Shown: positions 8,077 through 18,114 of the stretch, piece by piece
Layout: every line of letters begins with the position of its first letter
How positions within the stretch are numbered: the first letter of the stretch is position 1
Origin: Paenibacillus plantarum
GTDB lineage: Bacteria > Bacillota > Bacilli > Paenibacillales > NBRC-103111
Direction: 5' to 3'
Assembly (NCBI RefSeq): GCF_013141695.1
Contig: NZ_WHNY01000060.1
Location: forward strand, 248,001-312,000
DNA length: 64,000 nucleotides
The notes under the pieces: model-generated
The model's database searches: none
What the model was told of the DNA's origin: nothing
What the model saw: the letters and a program-made list of their open reading frames with translations, nothing else
Position numbers and translations under genes: made by a program

Positions 8077-10479
8077 ATGCAAGGACGGCTGAAAGGATGG
8101 AAACAGCTTGCGGCTGATCGGCGAAAAAGCGTGTTTCTTACGCTCATCATTTCTTATATGATCATTTTGCTGCTTCCCGTTACATTGGGAGGGTTTTTTT
8201 ATACCCGGATTGAAGCGATCATGATTGAGAATGCCAACAGCTCCAATACTGCCATGCTGGAACAAGTGAAGCGGACGATTGACAGCCGGATGAAAGAAAT
8301 CGATCAGTTGACGCAACAGATAGCGTTTCATCCGAAGCTTCTCAGAATGCTCGATCAAAGAGGGGACGGAGATGCCGAACAGAACCTAACTTCCTTTATC
8401 GATTTTATGGGTGACATGTCACGCTACAGTAAGGTCAACAGTTTCATTGCGGATTCGTACGTCTACTTCAACAATTCAGACATTGTTCTTTCTCCTAAAA
8501 TGAAAACGGATTCACATACACTCTATCAAGGCATTTATAACTATCAAAACCTAACCTATGATCAGTATAAGAAGCAAATATTGCTTCCATACCATTCCCG
8601 CTTTTTTAATCCGTCCGAGGAAATGACGGATGGTCAGGGAAATAGCATCAGAATGATCACTTACGTGCAATCGCTTCCGATTGGCGAAAAGGAACACGTT
8701 GCCGGAGCTTTCGTTATTCTCATTAATGAAAAACAGATTACAGAAATGTTAGCCAACATACAAGGCATAGGGGATGAAACGGTGTTCATTCTTGACGCCG
8801 ACGGAACGGTTTTGATGAGTACAGCCGAGAATGACCAGGAAAACGGTGAGATTATTTCATATTTGAAGAAATTGGACGGCGGGTTGTCAGGTAAGGGATC
8901 GCTGGAATATGCCGGAACAGGCCAGGTAAAGGGACAAGGGCAAGGGCTGGCATCAGACATGATGGTCGCGTATACAACCTCCAGCCAAAACGGATGGACG
9001 TATGTTTCCGTCGTTCATAAAGCTATTGTGTTATCGCAGGTCAATGCAATAAAAATGTGGGCGATCACGGTTGTGATGATCTGTCTCGCAGCAGGCGGAG
9101 TCGTGTGCTACTACATGGCCTACCGTCACTACAGACCGATCCGGGATCTTGTTCACGCTGTAGTTCGCGGTGGGGGAACGAATTCGACCGCAGCCTTTCC
9201 GAAAAATGAATTTGAACTCATCAAAGAGAAGGTTCACACGTTGTTCGAGAAGGAGAAGGATTTGGAAACGACGTTGTCCCGCCATGCGCTTGTTGTCCGC
9301 ACGGAATTCCTTTCCCGTCTCATCCGCGGTCATGTCGATGCGGCGGCGCTTACAGAACAGGATCTTGATTTTATGAACGTTCATTTCGAATCCGGTCTGT
9401 TTGCTGTTTTATTGCTCGATATTGACGATTTCAGCGAATTTTCCCAGCAAAATACCGAACGTGAATGGGCGCTCATGCGTTTTATTTTGTCCAATGTGAG
9501 CGTTGAACTGCTTGAACATAAAAGCTATCTAATTGAAATGGAACGCGACCGAATAGCGATTCTTGTGAACTTGCCGACCGGCGATGGGTGCGATACGCGT
9601 ATGGAAGCGTTCGTAGATAACTTGAAGGATATGATGGACAAGCGGTTCAAAACCAAACTCAGCATAAGCGTCAGCGATGTTCACGAGGGGATTGAACGTA
9701 TACAGGAGTGCTACAATGAAGCCGTCTTTGCGATGGCCTACAAAATGATCAAAGGTCAAAATACGGTGCTGTACTATGAAGATGTGCAGAAATTCGGCCA
9801 GTCGACGTACTATTATCCGATGGAAATGGAAGTACAGCTCATGAATGTGGCCCGCAGCGGTGACTTCGTCAATGTCGAGAAAATACTAAACCGTATTTAT
9901 GAAGTGAATTTCCAATCTGGCGGCATCACACCGGAGATGGGGAAATGTTTGTTTTTCGACATGTTTAGTTCAGTGCTTAAATTATTAGGATCTTTAAATA
10001 TTGAACACAACCTGGTTTTCAACGATGAGAGTGATCCGGTCCGGATTATTTCCAAATGCGCTACCGCAGAACAAATGGTTGACCAAATCAAACGGTTGTA
10101 CAAGCAGCTTTGCGAGGTAGTCCAAGAGGAGCGAACTGATCATGGCGAACAATTACACAGAAAAATGACGGACTACATGCAGGAACATTTTCACGACAGT
10201 ATGTTGAGTCTTACCATGATGGCCGATCATTTCGGCATGAACGCCTCGTATCTTTCCGCTTTTTACAAAAATTACAGTGGGCGGAACGTCAGCGATGAGA
10301 TGACGGAAATGCGCCTTAATGCTTGCAAACGCTTGTTGGCGGAGTCGACGCTGACTGTCTCGGAAATTGCCCAGCAAGTCGGGTATTCCAGCAACATCGG
10401 GTTGACCCGCGTGTTCAAAAAAGCTGAAGGAATCACCCCTGGACAGTATCGGTCAGCGATGAATCACGAATCCGGATAA
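8077..10479 (+). CDS. Membrane-bound AraC family regulator, YesN-like
   Basis: An 800-residue regulator with a transmembrane sensor. TM1 is near residues 20-45, an extracellular sensor of about 275 residues follows, TM2 is near 327-348 (MWAITVVMICLAAGGVV), then a cytoplasmic linker and middle region, and a C-terminal AraC-type DNA-binding domain (about 700-795) ending VGYSSNIGLTRVFKKAEGITPGQYR. This architecture is common next to LplB/YtcP importers in Paenibacillus-like bacteria, where it senses extracellular sugar. The ATG at 8077 has GGGGGG eight bases upstream; a longer reading from 7963 would run through a terminator. It precedes the binding protein and permease genes and probably activates them. 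Confidence 0.9.
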   Translation: MQGRLKGWKQLAADRRKSVFLTLIISYMIILLLPVTLGGFFYTRIEAIMIENANSSNTAMLEQVKRTIDSRMKEIDQLTQQIAFHPKLLRMLDQRGDGDAEQNLTSFIDFMGDMSRYSKVNSFIADSYVYFNNSDIVLSPKMKTDSHTLYQGIYNYQNLTYDQYKKQILLPYHSRFFNPSEEMTDGQGNSIRMITYVQSLPIGEKEHVAGAFVILINEKQITEMLANIQGIGDETVFILDADGTVLMSTAENDQENGEIISYLKKLDGGLSGKGSLEYAGTGQVKGQGQGLASDMMVAYTTSSQNGWTYVSVVHKAIVLSQVNAIKMWAITVVMICLAAGGVVCYYMAYRHYRPIRDLVHAVVRGGGTNSTAAFPKNEFELIKEKVHTLFEKEKDLETTLSRHALVVRTEFLSRLIRGHVDAAALTEQDLDFMNVHFESGLFAVLLLDIDDFSEFSQQNTEREWALMRFILSNVSVELLEHKSYLIEMERDRIAILVNLPTGDGCDTRMEAFVDNLKDMMDKRFKTKLSISVSDVHEGIERIQECYNEAVFAMAYKMIKGQNTVLYYEDVQKFGQSTYYYPMEMEVQLMNVARSGDFVNVEKILNRIYEVNFQSGGITPEMGKCLFFDMFSSVLKLLGSLNIEHNLVFNDESDPVRIISKCATAEQMVDQIKRLYKQLCEVVQEERTDHGEQLHRKMTDYMQEHFHDSMLSLTMMADHFGMNASYLSAFYKNYSGRNVSDEMTEMRLNACKRLLAESTLTVSEIAQQVGYSSNIGLTRVFKKAEGITPGQYRSAMNHESG

Positions 10480-10628
10480 CCGACCCAAAAATTTGATAAC
10501 AGCCAATCTATAAAACAGATAGCCTATCTCGAAAGCGCATTCTTTCTTCTCAAAGGCTTGCTTGCTATGTTGGAAACAGGCCGTAACCGGTCATACATCT
10601 TTTGGAATATGAAAAGGGAGGATCAGAT

Positions 10629-12296
10629 ATGCAGAACAATACAAGTAAAAAGAAATGGACTGCAATGCTGCTGATGGCATTGACAGTCAGCTCTTTGATG
10701 GCGGGATGCTCTGGCAACAATAACACCGCTGAGCCGAAGGATAGCTCGAACACAGATGGAAGCGGTAACAAGCAAAGTGCAACGGGAGGAAGCAAAAGCG
10801 ATGTCGGTTACCCGGCACAAATGTCTTATTGGGCTCCTTTGGACGGAAACGTTGCGGCAACATTGAAAAACTACAACGATATAGGCATGTACAAGAAGCT
10901 GCAAGAGCTTACAGGCACGAAGGTAGAATTCAAGCATCCGAGCGCGGACTCTACTCAGGCATTGGAGCAATTCAACTTGATGCTGGCCTCCAAGAATTTA
11001 CCCGATGTCATTGAATATACCTGGACGGAGGTTAGCGGCGGCCCCGAGAACGCCGTTCAAACCGGCACCATTCTCAAATTGAACGATTTGATCGATAAAT
11101 ACGCCCCTAACTTCAAAAAGTATTTGCAGGAACATCCGGATATCGCCAAAATGATCAAAACCGATACCGGCAGTATTTATTCGTTTCCGTTCATTCGCGG
11201 TGACAGCAAGCTGATGGTGTTCTACGGACCGATTTTCCGGAAAGATTGGCTGGATAAAGTCCACATGGACGCGCCGACGACAATCGATGAATGGGAGAAA
11301 GTGCTGATGGCCTTCCGAGATCAAGATCCGAACGGCAACGGTCAAAAAGACGAGATTCCGTTTTTACTCAAATACAATGAGGTTCGCGATGTCACTCGTA
11401 ACTCTTTGATCGGAGCGTGGGGAATTGGCGCTCAGTTTTATCAGGTGGACGGCAAGGTGAAATATGGAGAAATTCAGCCGGAATTCAAACAATTTTTGAC
11501 GACGATGCGCAAATGGTATAAAGAAGGCTTGATCGATCCGGATTTTGCTGCTACGGACGCCAAACTTATGGACGCGAAAGTGACGGGAAATAAGCTGGGG
11601 ACGTTTTACGGTCTTAGCGGCGGCAACCTCGGAAACTACTTGGGGCTCATGAAGGACAAAAATCCGAGCTTTAATTTGGTCGCCGCTGCTCATCCGACAT
11701 TGAAGAATGGCGCGACTCCGGTTCTGGGGCAAATGGATAAGCCGTACAAAGGTCTTGGCGCGGCGATTTCGGGCAAAGCGAAAGACCCGGAACAAATCGT
11801 TAAATGGCTAGATTACGCATACAGTGAGGAAGGTCATCTTCTGTACAATTTCGGGGTCGAAGGAAAAACGTACGACATGGTGAACGGTTATCCGACCTAC
11901 ACGAAGCTCATTACAGAAAATACGAACGGTTTATCCATGGTTCGGTCGATGGCGCAATGGATGCGCGCCAACTATAACGGCCCGTTCGTACAGGATAAGC
12001 GTTATGTCGAACAATATTACAATTTGGACCAGCAGAAAAATGCCCTTAATACGTGGAGCAAAGCAGAGAACGCGATTTTGATGCCGCCACTGACGTTGAC
12101 GGCAGAAGAAAACAAGCGGTTTTCGTCCATTATGAACGACGTGAACACGTACGCCGGGGAAATGGGCTTGAAATTCATTATGGGGAATGAGCCACTCGAT
12201 AACTTCGACAAGTTTGTTGATACCTTGAAAAAGTTCGGGATCGACGAAGCGGTTAAGATACAGCAAGCCGCCCTTGATCGTTACAAAGCAAGATAG
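10629..12296 (+). CDS. Extracellular solute-binding lipoprotein (oligosaccharide ABC importer)
   Basis: A 555-residue lipoprotein. The signal peptide ends in the lipobox LMAGC (Cys near residue 26), followed by a Ser/Asn/Thr-rich linker and a large family 1-like solute-binding domain of the LplA/YtcQ type. It would capture oligosaccharides at the cell surface and hand them to the two permeases that follow. The ATG at 10629 has AAGGGAGG at a proper distance; an upstream in-frame ATG at 10602 has no good RBS. No ATPase gene is present in the cluster, as is usual for this importer class, which borrows a shared MsmX-type ATPase. A stable hairpin separates it from the permeases. Confidence 0.93.
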   Translation: MQNNTSKKKWTAMLLMALTVSSLMAGCSGNNNTAEPKDSSNTDGSGNKQSATGGSKSDVGYPAQMSYWAPLDGNVAATLKNYNDIGMYKKLQELTGTKVEFKHPSADSTQALEQFNLMLASKNLPDVIEYTWTEVSGGPENAVQTGTILKLNDLIDKYAPNFKKYLQEHPDIAKMIKTDTGSIYSFPFIRGDSKLMVFYGPIFRKDWLDKVHMDAPTTIDEWEKVLMAFRDQDPNGNGQKDEIPFLLKYNEVRDVTRNSLIGAWGIGAQFYQVDGKVKYGEIQPEFKQFLTTMRKWYKEGLIDPDFAATDAKLMDAKVTGNKLGTFYGLSGGNLGNYLGLMKDKNPSFNLVAAAHPTLKNGATPVLGQMDKPYKGLGAAISGKAKDPEQIVKWLDYAYSEEGHLLYNFGVEGKTYDMVNGYPTYTKLITENTNGLSMVRSMAQWMRANYNGPFVQDKRYVEQYYNLDQQKNALNTWSKAENAILMPPLTLTAEENKRFSSIMNDVNTYAGEMGLKFIMGNEPLDNFDKFVDTLKKFGIDEAVKIQQAALDRYKAR

Positions 12297-12310
12297 CAGG
12301 CTTCGAAGGC

Positions 12311-12341
12311 GGCACCGGGAACAAGAAAAGTTCCCGGTGCC
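12311..12341 (+). terminator. Strong intercistronic hairpin between binding protein and permease genes
   Basis: GGCACCGGGAAC (12311-12322) pairs perfectly with GTTCCCGGTGCC (12330-12341) around a 7-base loop. Only a weak T stretch follows, so it is more likely a partial terminator or mRNA-stabilising stem that raises binding protein levels over permease levels. Confidence 0.7.
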
Positions 12342-12375
12342 GATATTTTAGAACATGAATGGAAGGGGGCTCATT

Positions 12376-13350
12376 ATGGCAAACACGCAAATAAAATCAG
12401 CAGCCAGGACGTCCGGTTTGCCGGCAATGGACCGTCCAAGCTTTGGCAAACGCGCGGTGAGCGACTTCAGAAAGAACAAAACGATTTACCTTATGCTTCT
12501 TCCTGTAGTCCTTTATTACCTTGTCTTTCATTATGCTCCTATGTACGGCTTGCAGATCGCCTTTAAAGACTACTCGCCAATGAAAGGTTTAACGGAGAGC
12601 CAATGGATCGGGTTCAATCATTTTAAAGAGTTTTTCGACAGTTTTTATTTTTGGCGACTGTTGCGAAATACGATACTGTTAAGCGTGTATAGCCTTATTA
12701 TGGCTTTTCCAGCAGGCATCGTTTTAGCGCTTTTGTTGAATGAGATCAGGAGCCGTGCTTTTAAACGGGCCATCCAGACGATTACGTACATGCCGCATTT
12801 TATTTCACTTGTCGTTATCGTCGGCTTCATGGTTGATTTTTTGGAACGAAACGGTTTGATTAACAATTTGCTGACGTCTGTTTTTGGCATTGAACCGATT
12901 CCTTTTATGCGGCAGCCGGAATGGTTCCGTACGCTGTATATCTCTTCGGATATTTGGCAAAACGTCGGCTGGAGCTCGATTATTTTTCTGGCAGCGATCA
13001 GCAATATCGACCCTTCCTTATACGAAGCCTCAAAAATCGATGGAGCCAACCGCTGGAAGCAAACGTTGCATATTACGATTCCTGGCATGATGTCGACCGT
13101 GATTATTTTGCTCATCTTGCAAATTGGTCATTTCATGTCGGTTGGGATGGACAAAATTTTGCTCATGTACAACCCGGCGACTTATGAAACGGCCGATGTC
13201 ATTCAAACTTACGTGTTCCGTAAAGGAATACTGGAAGCTGGTTACAGTTATAGCGCAGCGGTAGGGTTGTTTAATTCGGTAATTAGTTTCGTGTTACTCA
13301 TAGTGGCCAACGCCATAGCAAGAAAAACGAGCGAAGCCAGGCTTTGGTAA
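12376..13350 (+). CDS. ABC sugar importer permease, LplB-like
   Basis: A 324-residue binding-protein-dependent permease of the CUT1 class with about six membrane segments. The first is near residues 35-55 (LMLLPVVLYYLVFHYAPMYG, typical of LplB). The EAA loop that contacts the ATPase is visible as YEASKIDGANRWKQTLHITIPG. The ATG at 12376 is chosen because GGAAGGGGG lies six bases upstream; the in-frame ATG at 12355 precedes that box. It pairs with the next permease to form the membrane channel of the oligosaccharide importer. Confidence 0.93.
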   Translation: MANTQIKSAARTSGLPAMDRPSFGKRAVSDFRKNKTIYLMLLPVVLYYLVFHYAPMYGLQIAFKDYSPMKGLTESQWIGFNHFKEFFDSFYFWRLLRNTILLSVYSLIMAFPAGIVLALLLNEIRSRAFKRAIQTITYMPHFISLVVIVGFMVDFLERNGLINNLLTSVFGIEPIPFMRQPEWFRTLYISSDIWQNVGWSSIIFLAAISNIDPSLYEASKIDGANRWKQTLHITIPGMMSTVIILLILQIGHFMSVGMDKILLMYNPATYETADVIQTYVFRKGILEAGYSYSAAVGLFNSVISFVLLIVANAIARKTSEARLW

Positions 13351-13365
13351 ACGAAGGAGGACATG

Positions 13366-14241
13366 ATGAAAAGAAGCATCGGAGAACATACTTTTGACAT
13401 AATCAATACTGTGCTGTTAATTTCGCTGTCGATCATAACCATTTATCCGCTTATTTACGTATTGTTTGCATCGCTTAGCGATCCCTCCTTTGTCGTGCAA
13501 AACAGGGGATTGCTGTTCTATCCGCACGGATTTACGACGAAAGCTTATCAATTAGTGTTTGAAAACCCCAATATTGGCAAGGCCTATCTGAATACGTTGT
13601 TTTACGTTGTGGTAGGGACAGCTATCAACATTTTACTCACATCACTCGGCGCATACGGCCTGTCCAGACAAAACGTCATGTGGAAAAGTACCATCATGTT
13701 CCTGATTGTATTCACGATGTTTTTTGATGGCGGCCTCATTCCGATGTACATGTTGGTCGACAATTTGGGGATGCTCGACACCCGCTGGGCGATCATCATT
13801 CCTTCGGCGGTTAGCGCGTTTAACTTGATCGTCATGCGCACGGCATTTCAGGCCGTTCCCGTCAGTCTGGAAGAGTCGGCGAGAATCGACGGGGCGAATG
13901 ATTGGACGATACTGTTCCGCGTTGTGCTTCCGTTGTCTATGCCTGTCGTGGCTGTCATGATTTTGTTCTATGGGGTGTCCCATTGGAATGCCTGGTTTTC
14001 GGCGACGATTTATTTACAAACGCGTGAATTGCTTCCATTGCAAATTATTTTGCGGGAAATCCTGATCGCTAACGATACGAGCAACATGCTGACAGGCATT
14101 GACACGGGAGATAAAGCGATGGTTGGCGAAACGATCAAGTACGCGACCATTATTAGTTCAACCGTACCCATTTTGTTTTTGTACCCTTTCCTGCAAAAGT
14201 ATTTCGTCAACGGCGTCATGATCGGGGCCGTGAAAGAGTAA
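13366..14241 (+). CDS. ABC sugar importer permease, YtcP/CUT1 type
   Basis: A protein of about 291 residues with six membrane segments and the EAA motif LEESARIDGANDWTILFRVVLP. The C-terminal ending FVNGVMIGAVKE is characteristic of YtcP-like permeases. Two ATG codons occur in tandem at 13363 and 13366; AAGGAGG ends at 13360, so the second gives the better five-base spacing. It forms the importer with the permease just upstream, 15 bases away, in one operon. Neighbouring lyase and GH88 genes suggest unsaturated or uronic-acid oligosaccharides as substrate. Confidence 0.93.
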   Translation: MKRSIGEHTFDIINTVLLISLSIITIYPLIYVLFASLSDPSFVVQNRGLLFYPHGFTTKAYQLVFENPNIGKAYLNTLFYVVVGTAINILLTSLGAYGLSRQNVMWKSTIMFLIVFTMFFDGGLIPMYMLVDNLGMLDTRWAIIIPSAVSAFNLIVMRTAFQAVPVSLEESARIDGANDWTILFRVVLPLSMPVVAVMILFYGVSHWNAWFSATIYLQTRELLPLQIILREILIANDTSNMLTGIDTGDKAMVGETIKYATIISSTVPILFLYPFLQKYFVNGVMIGAVKE

Positions 14242-14314
14242 ACAGATAAAACGGGATTGGCTGCGTATCCATATGGTCTGCGGCTAATGCCATGTTGAAG
14301 GAGAAGAAACCATA

Positions 14315-16270
14315 GTGAATATACAAGCTTTGTTAAAGGAACCGATTTCCACACGAGAGCTTCTGGCAAATCTCCAGTCCAGATTAGAACCCATGAAATT
14401 GAAATCCGCTTACATTTCGGAACATATGCCTGAACTTGCGCGGGAAACGATAGCGAACGCCGAGGAAGCTTACAAGGGGATGATCATACTCCCAGGAACC
14501 GGAGGTGTACGCGAATTTGTCGGGAACCCGCCCTGCTGGCTGGAACGAAGGCATAATGATAATGAATTTCTCTGGCAGCTCAATCGGATGACGCATTGGC
14601 AAGAGATGTTAGAAGCTTATTCTTTAACGCGAGATGATAAATATGGGCGCAAAGTGATTGAGGAAATGCTGGATTGGATGGAAACAGTTGAAATCCATGA
14701 AGACATGGCGGACTATCCAGTCGGATATTTTTCGCAATGCCATCCATTGCGGGCCTTAGAGCTCGGCATTCGGTGCTATAAAACGTGGCCGTTGGTTCTT
14801 GAGCATTTAGGACATACCGATATGTTTACGGAGGAAGTGCTAGAGAAGTACCTAGTGGCTGTGTATAAACAAATAAAAATACTGCGCAAGGTGTCTCCGC
14901 TTCTATGGCCTAAGGCTGACCATAATCATTTTCTTATGGAATGTCTCGGTATTTTGACCACGGCGCTGTATTTCCCAGAGTTGAAGGAAGCTGAAGAATG
15001 GAAGTCTTTCGCAATCGATGGGATCGAAAGATGTGTTTCGGCGCAATTGACGGAAGACGGAGGCCAAATCGAAGGCTGCCCATCCTATCACAATGGCTGC
15101 ATGTTTTGGTTTGGTCTGGCTGTTGTCCTTGCTAAGCGTTTCCATTTTCAATTCTCGGATCGGTATATGGAGCTGCTGCGCAAAAACATGGATTACTCCA
15201 TTTATTCATTGCGTCCTACAGGAAAATGCGTCCCCATAGGAGATTCCTATGCGAATCATCTGGCTGTTCTGGGCGCGGTATACGGCTACATGGCATTAGA
15301 TGATCCAATCTGGCTTGGACTTGCCGCCAATCTGATTGATTATCAGCTGATTGTTCAAGAGGCAAGCAAACATGTATGGCGTGCTTTGGATGTAAAGAAG
15401 CTGCATGATGATTTGCGTGCGCTGCAAGACAAGCAGGTTGAGTGCGTCAAATTGACGACGTTTTGGAATAGGACGCTTCATCAAGCGATTATCCGCAGCG
15501 GTTGGGACTCCAAGGCGCTGAGCTTTCTGTTTACGTGCAGAAGTCCGGTGCAGAACGAACATGCGCATATCGATTTGATGAGCTTTGACTTTACAGCGCT
15601 CGGCAAAAATATGGTTTGCGATCCGGGGTTCTTCTGCTTTCGGGATGATGAGGACCGAAGACAGTTTAAAAGCACTAACTTTCATTCTACGCTTCTCATT
15701 GATGAAAGGGACCACTTCGAATACCTGGGTTCATGGAAGTATGGACCGCAAAAGCCAGGGGGAATTTACAATGTGGAAGACAGAGGCTTTTATCAAGTCG
15801 CAAGTGCATATCATCTGAATTATGAGCCGGTCGTGCATCATCGCCATATCGCGCTTGTTGATGATCACATGCTAGTCATTGCGGATCAGGTTGAAGGACT
15901 GGATCAGCAAGATGTAGAGCGGTATTTTCATTTGGATTTTACGGAAGTAGAGGTGGGTTCAGATGCAATCATTGCCACAAGCGATATTGCGAACCTTGCG
16001 ATCTATTCGTACCCAAGCGAGGAAGTCAATCTGCTGCCAGGAAGGCTGTCCGATGGCAATGATGTGGCCAGAGCAGCAACAAGAGTAAGGTTCCATGGTA
16101 AGCAGAGCGGCACGGCCACTTATCTAACGGTACTTGTCCCTTATAAAGGCGATCAAAGGCCTGTGCTAGATATCCGACTAACGGACGCTGGCTGCTATGA
16201 ATTTAATTGTGGCGATAGCTATCAAGTGATTGTGAATGACAAGGATATGACGATTCGTAAAGTTAATTGA
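14315..16270 (+). CDS. Heparinase II/III-like polysaccharide lyase
   Basis: A 651-residue protein with an N-terminal alpha-helical toroid (about 60-370) and a C-terminal beta-sandwich of the heparinase II/III-like family (about 385-640). The diagnostic stretch HAHIDLMSFD (H416, H418, D420) followed by VCDPGFFCF is seen. Such enzymes cleave uronic acid-containing polysaccharides by beta-elimination and leave the unsaturated ends that GH88 enzymes remove. No signal peptide is present, so it probably works in the cytoplasm on imported oligosaccharides. The GTG start has GAAGGAGAAG upstream. It closes the importer operon. The polymer (heparin, alginate, hyaluronan-like or a bacterial exopolysaccharide) cannot be decided. 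Confidence 0.85.
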   Translation: MNIQALLKEPISTRELLANLQSRLEPMKLKSAYISEHMPELARETIANAEEAYKGMIILPGTGGVREFVGNPPCWLERRHNDNEFLWQLNRMTHWQEMLEAYSLTRDDKYGRKVIEEMLDWMETVEIHEDMADYPVGYFSQCHPLRALELGIRCYKTWPLVLEHLGHTDMFTEEVLEKYLVAVYKQIKILRKVSPLLWPKADHNHFLMECLGILTTALYFPELKEAEEWKSFAIDGIERCVSAQLTEDGGQIEGCPSYHNGCMFWFGLAVVLAKRFHFQFSDRYMELLRKNMDYSIYSLRPTGKCVPIGDSYANHLAVLGAVYGYMALDDPIWLGLAANLIDYQLIVQEASKHVWRALDVKKLHDDLRALQDKQVECVKLTTFWNRTLHQAIIRSGWDSKALSFLFTCRSPVQNEHAHIDLMSFDFTALGKNMVCDPGFFCFRDDEDRRQFKSTNFHSTLLIDERDHFEYLGSWKYGPQKPGGIYNVEDRGFYQVASAYHLNYEPVVHHRHIALVDDHMLVIADQVEGLDQQDVERYFHLDFTEVEVGSDAIIATSDIANLAIYSYPSEEVNLLPGRLSDGNDVARAATRVRFHGKQSGTATYLTVLVPYKGDQRPVLDIRLTDAGCYEFNCGDSYQVIVNDKDMTIRKVN

Positions 16271-16318
16271 TACAATGCTTAAATCTCACGGATTTTGGGA
16301 AAATGAGGTGTAAGTGAC

Positions 16319-17470
16319 ATGGAGGAAGTCCGTCTACTGCGTACAAATGAATTTAAGGCAGCCGTTCGCCTGTGCGATTCTGTCTTTCGCGATGCGGAGC
16401 AAGTTTCGATGGGCAAGGCGTATCCGAGTGTGTTTTCTCCCGGGTTAGGTCAGTCGTTCGGCTATTTTATTGGTGACCGACTAGTGTCCTTTGCCGGTCT
16501 TGTTCCTTCACAGATCCACATCGGGCCAGCTACCTTAAGCTTGTATTCGATTGGTTCCGTATGTTCCGATCCCGATTACACGGGCCGTGGGTATGCCGGA
16601 GTAGTTTTGAGAGCAATCAAGGAGCATTGCCTGCAGGCTGGAGCTGCACTTATTGTTGTTTCTGGAGCCGGTGGGATCTATGAACGGATGGGCTCTTGTC
16701 CTTTTGGCGATGTGGTAACCTATTGCATCGACGCAACGAGCAAAGACTCCTTACGGAAAATTGCTTCTGCGGAACACTTGCATTTTCGTGAGATGGCACC
16801 CTTCGATTGGTTCGAGATTGCCCGGATTGCAGGAGAACGTTCGGTTCGTTACGGGCAGAGCTTGTGGGATTTGGCCGCTTTGATCCATGCAGAACCATTG
16901 GCGAGCAACCGCAAGCTTCATCATAAAGTATGGGTAGCCACGGAGCAGGGGCGACTCCTCGGGTATGTAGTCGCATGTGTGCCATCGGCGTCTTATACGC
17001 AAACGCGAGGCCGTCCGACGATTATCGAGTGGGGAGGAAAGCCCGACATCGTGGCGGCGATCATTGCAAACGGGTGCGAAAGGGAGCAGTTAGAGGAGAT
17101 GGAAATCGCCATACCATGGCATGAAAAGGAGCTAACTTTCATGTTCGAGAGTTCTGCCTGTGCGTATAAGCATTCCCGGATGAAAGGAACGGCGATGGTC
17201 GTTCATCCTGAAACATTAATCCGCCAGCTTGCTCCTTATTTACAGCAGCAAAACGACGGGGCTTTTCGGCACCTTCAGATAGCAACCCTGTCCGACGGAA
17301 GCAGCCAGTTGTCCTGGAAGGGACAGACTATCACTTGCAACGATAAGGAAATTTTGTCGCTGCTATTCGATCATGAGCCGAAGCTTAGTATGTCGGACAA
17401 AATCAAGTCAGAGATTCTAGAGCTTTTCCCCGTTCCGTTTCCAAGCACCTCCGGATTGAACTACGTCTGA
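16319..17470 (+). CDS. GNAT family N-acetyltransferase, Eis-like architecture
   Basis: A 383-residue protein. The first 130 residues form a GNAT fold with the acetyl-CoA loop in SDPDYTGRGYAGVVLRAI and a beta-bulge strand before it. A second GNAT-like half (about 150-290) and a C-terminal domain of about 90 residues resemble the double-GNAT plus SCP2-like layout of Eis enzymes. It acetylates an unknown amine. GAGGTG lies nine bases before the ATG. It follows the lyase gene by 48 bases and may be co-transcribed with the sugar operon, but a functional link is not evident. Confidence 0.8.
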   Translation: MEEVRLLRTNEFKAAVRLCDSVFRDAEQVSMGKAYPSVFSPGLGQSFGYFIGDRLVSFAGLVPSQIHIGPATLSLYSIGSVCSDPDYTGRGYAGVVLRAIKEHCLQAGAALIVVSGAGGIYERMGSCPFGDVVTYCIDATSKDSLRKIASAEHLHFREMAPFDWFEIARIAGERSVRYGQSLWDLAALIHAEPLASNRKLHHKVWVATEQGRLLGYVVACVPSASYTQTRGRPTIIEWGGKPDIVAAIIANGCEREQLEEMEIAIPWHEKELTFMFESSACAYKHSRMKGTAMVVHPETLIRQLAPYLQQQNDGAFRHLQIATLSDGSSQLSWKGQTITCNDKEILSLLFDHEPKLSMSDKIKSEILELFPVPFPSTSGLNYV

Positions 17471-17523
17471 ATTCGGTTTGTTTATGTAGAAACCATAACT
17501 ATCTAATAATCATCAAACTTAAA

Positions 17524-17556
17524 AGGACCGTCAGGGTGATTTCCCCTGACGGTTGT
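17524..17556 (-). terminator. Terminator for flavodoxin (possibly bidirectional)
   Basis: CCGTCAGGG (17528-17536) pairs with CCCTGACGG (17544-17552). On the minus strand the stem is followed by CCTTTTAAGTTT, a good T-rich tail. On the plus strand it could also stop transcription from the acetyltransferase gene. Confidence 0.75.
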
Positions 17557-17559
17557 TGT

Positions 17560-18012
17560 CTAGATCGAAACGCCTAGGGATGCTGCAAATTTAAGTCCTA
17601 GCTCACGACAAAGTGCTTTTTCATCTTTGCTAGGGTTCAGTTCAACCTTTAGCCCGTCAAATACTTTCTCAGCGCCTAGCTCAGCTAGCTTCTCTTCGAG
17701 TGTATCCACCGCTTTGCCAAAATACGTGTAAGAGGAATCAGCAGAACCGAATACGCCGAACTTGCGTCCTTCCAGATTAATGTCATCCATTTCGTCGTAG
17801 AAATCTTCATATTCATCTGGTAGGTCGCCATCTCCCCACGTATAAGCTCCGAGCAGAATTCCTTCATACTTCTCGAGCTCACTAGCGTTTGTATCCATGA
17901 CGTTTTTGAGAACAGGCTCAATCCCTGCCTCTTGAATGCCGGCTGCAATCGCCTCGGCGAGTTCTTCCGTATTTCCAGACATGCTTGCGTATACGATAAT
18001 AATTTTGGACAT
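17560..18012 (-). CDS. Flavodoxin, short chain
   Basis: A 150-residue FMN electron-transfer protein. The phosphate-binding loop SMSGNTEE follows the first strand (KIIIVYA), the W-containing FMN loop is LLGAYTWGDGDLPDEYEDF, and the Y loop is FGSADSSYTYFGKA. It replaces ferredoxin as an electron carrier when iron is scarce. The ATG at 18012 is preceded by AGGAGG; upstream in-frame codons lack an RBS and lie in the promoter. A near-consensus Fur box overlaps the promoter (see that entry), so expression should rise on iron limitation. It is monocistronic with its own terminator. Confidence 0.95.
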   Translation of the reverse strand: MSKIIIVYASMSGNTEELAEAIAAGIQEAGIEPVLKNVMDTNASELEKYEGILLGAYTWGDGDLPDEYEDFYDEMDDINLEGRKFGVFGSADSSYTYFGKAVDTLEEKLAELGAEKVFDGLKVELNPSKDEKALCRELGLKFAASLGVSI

Positions 18013-18114
18013 GGTGGACCTCCTAATAGGGGATATAATTCCTTGATACAACCTGACGTCAAGCAGATAGAACAGGATTCTGTGCAAGCACGAGCAATCC
18101 ATTAACTTCCACCA

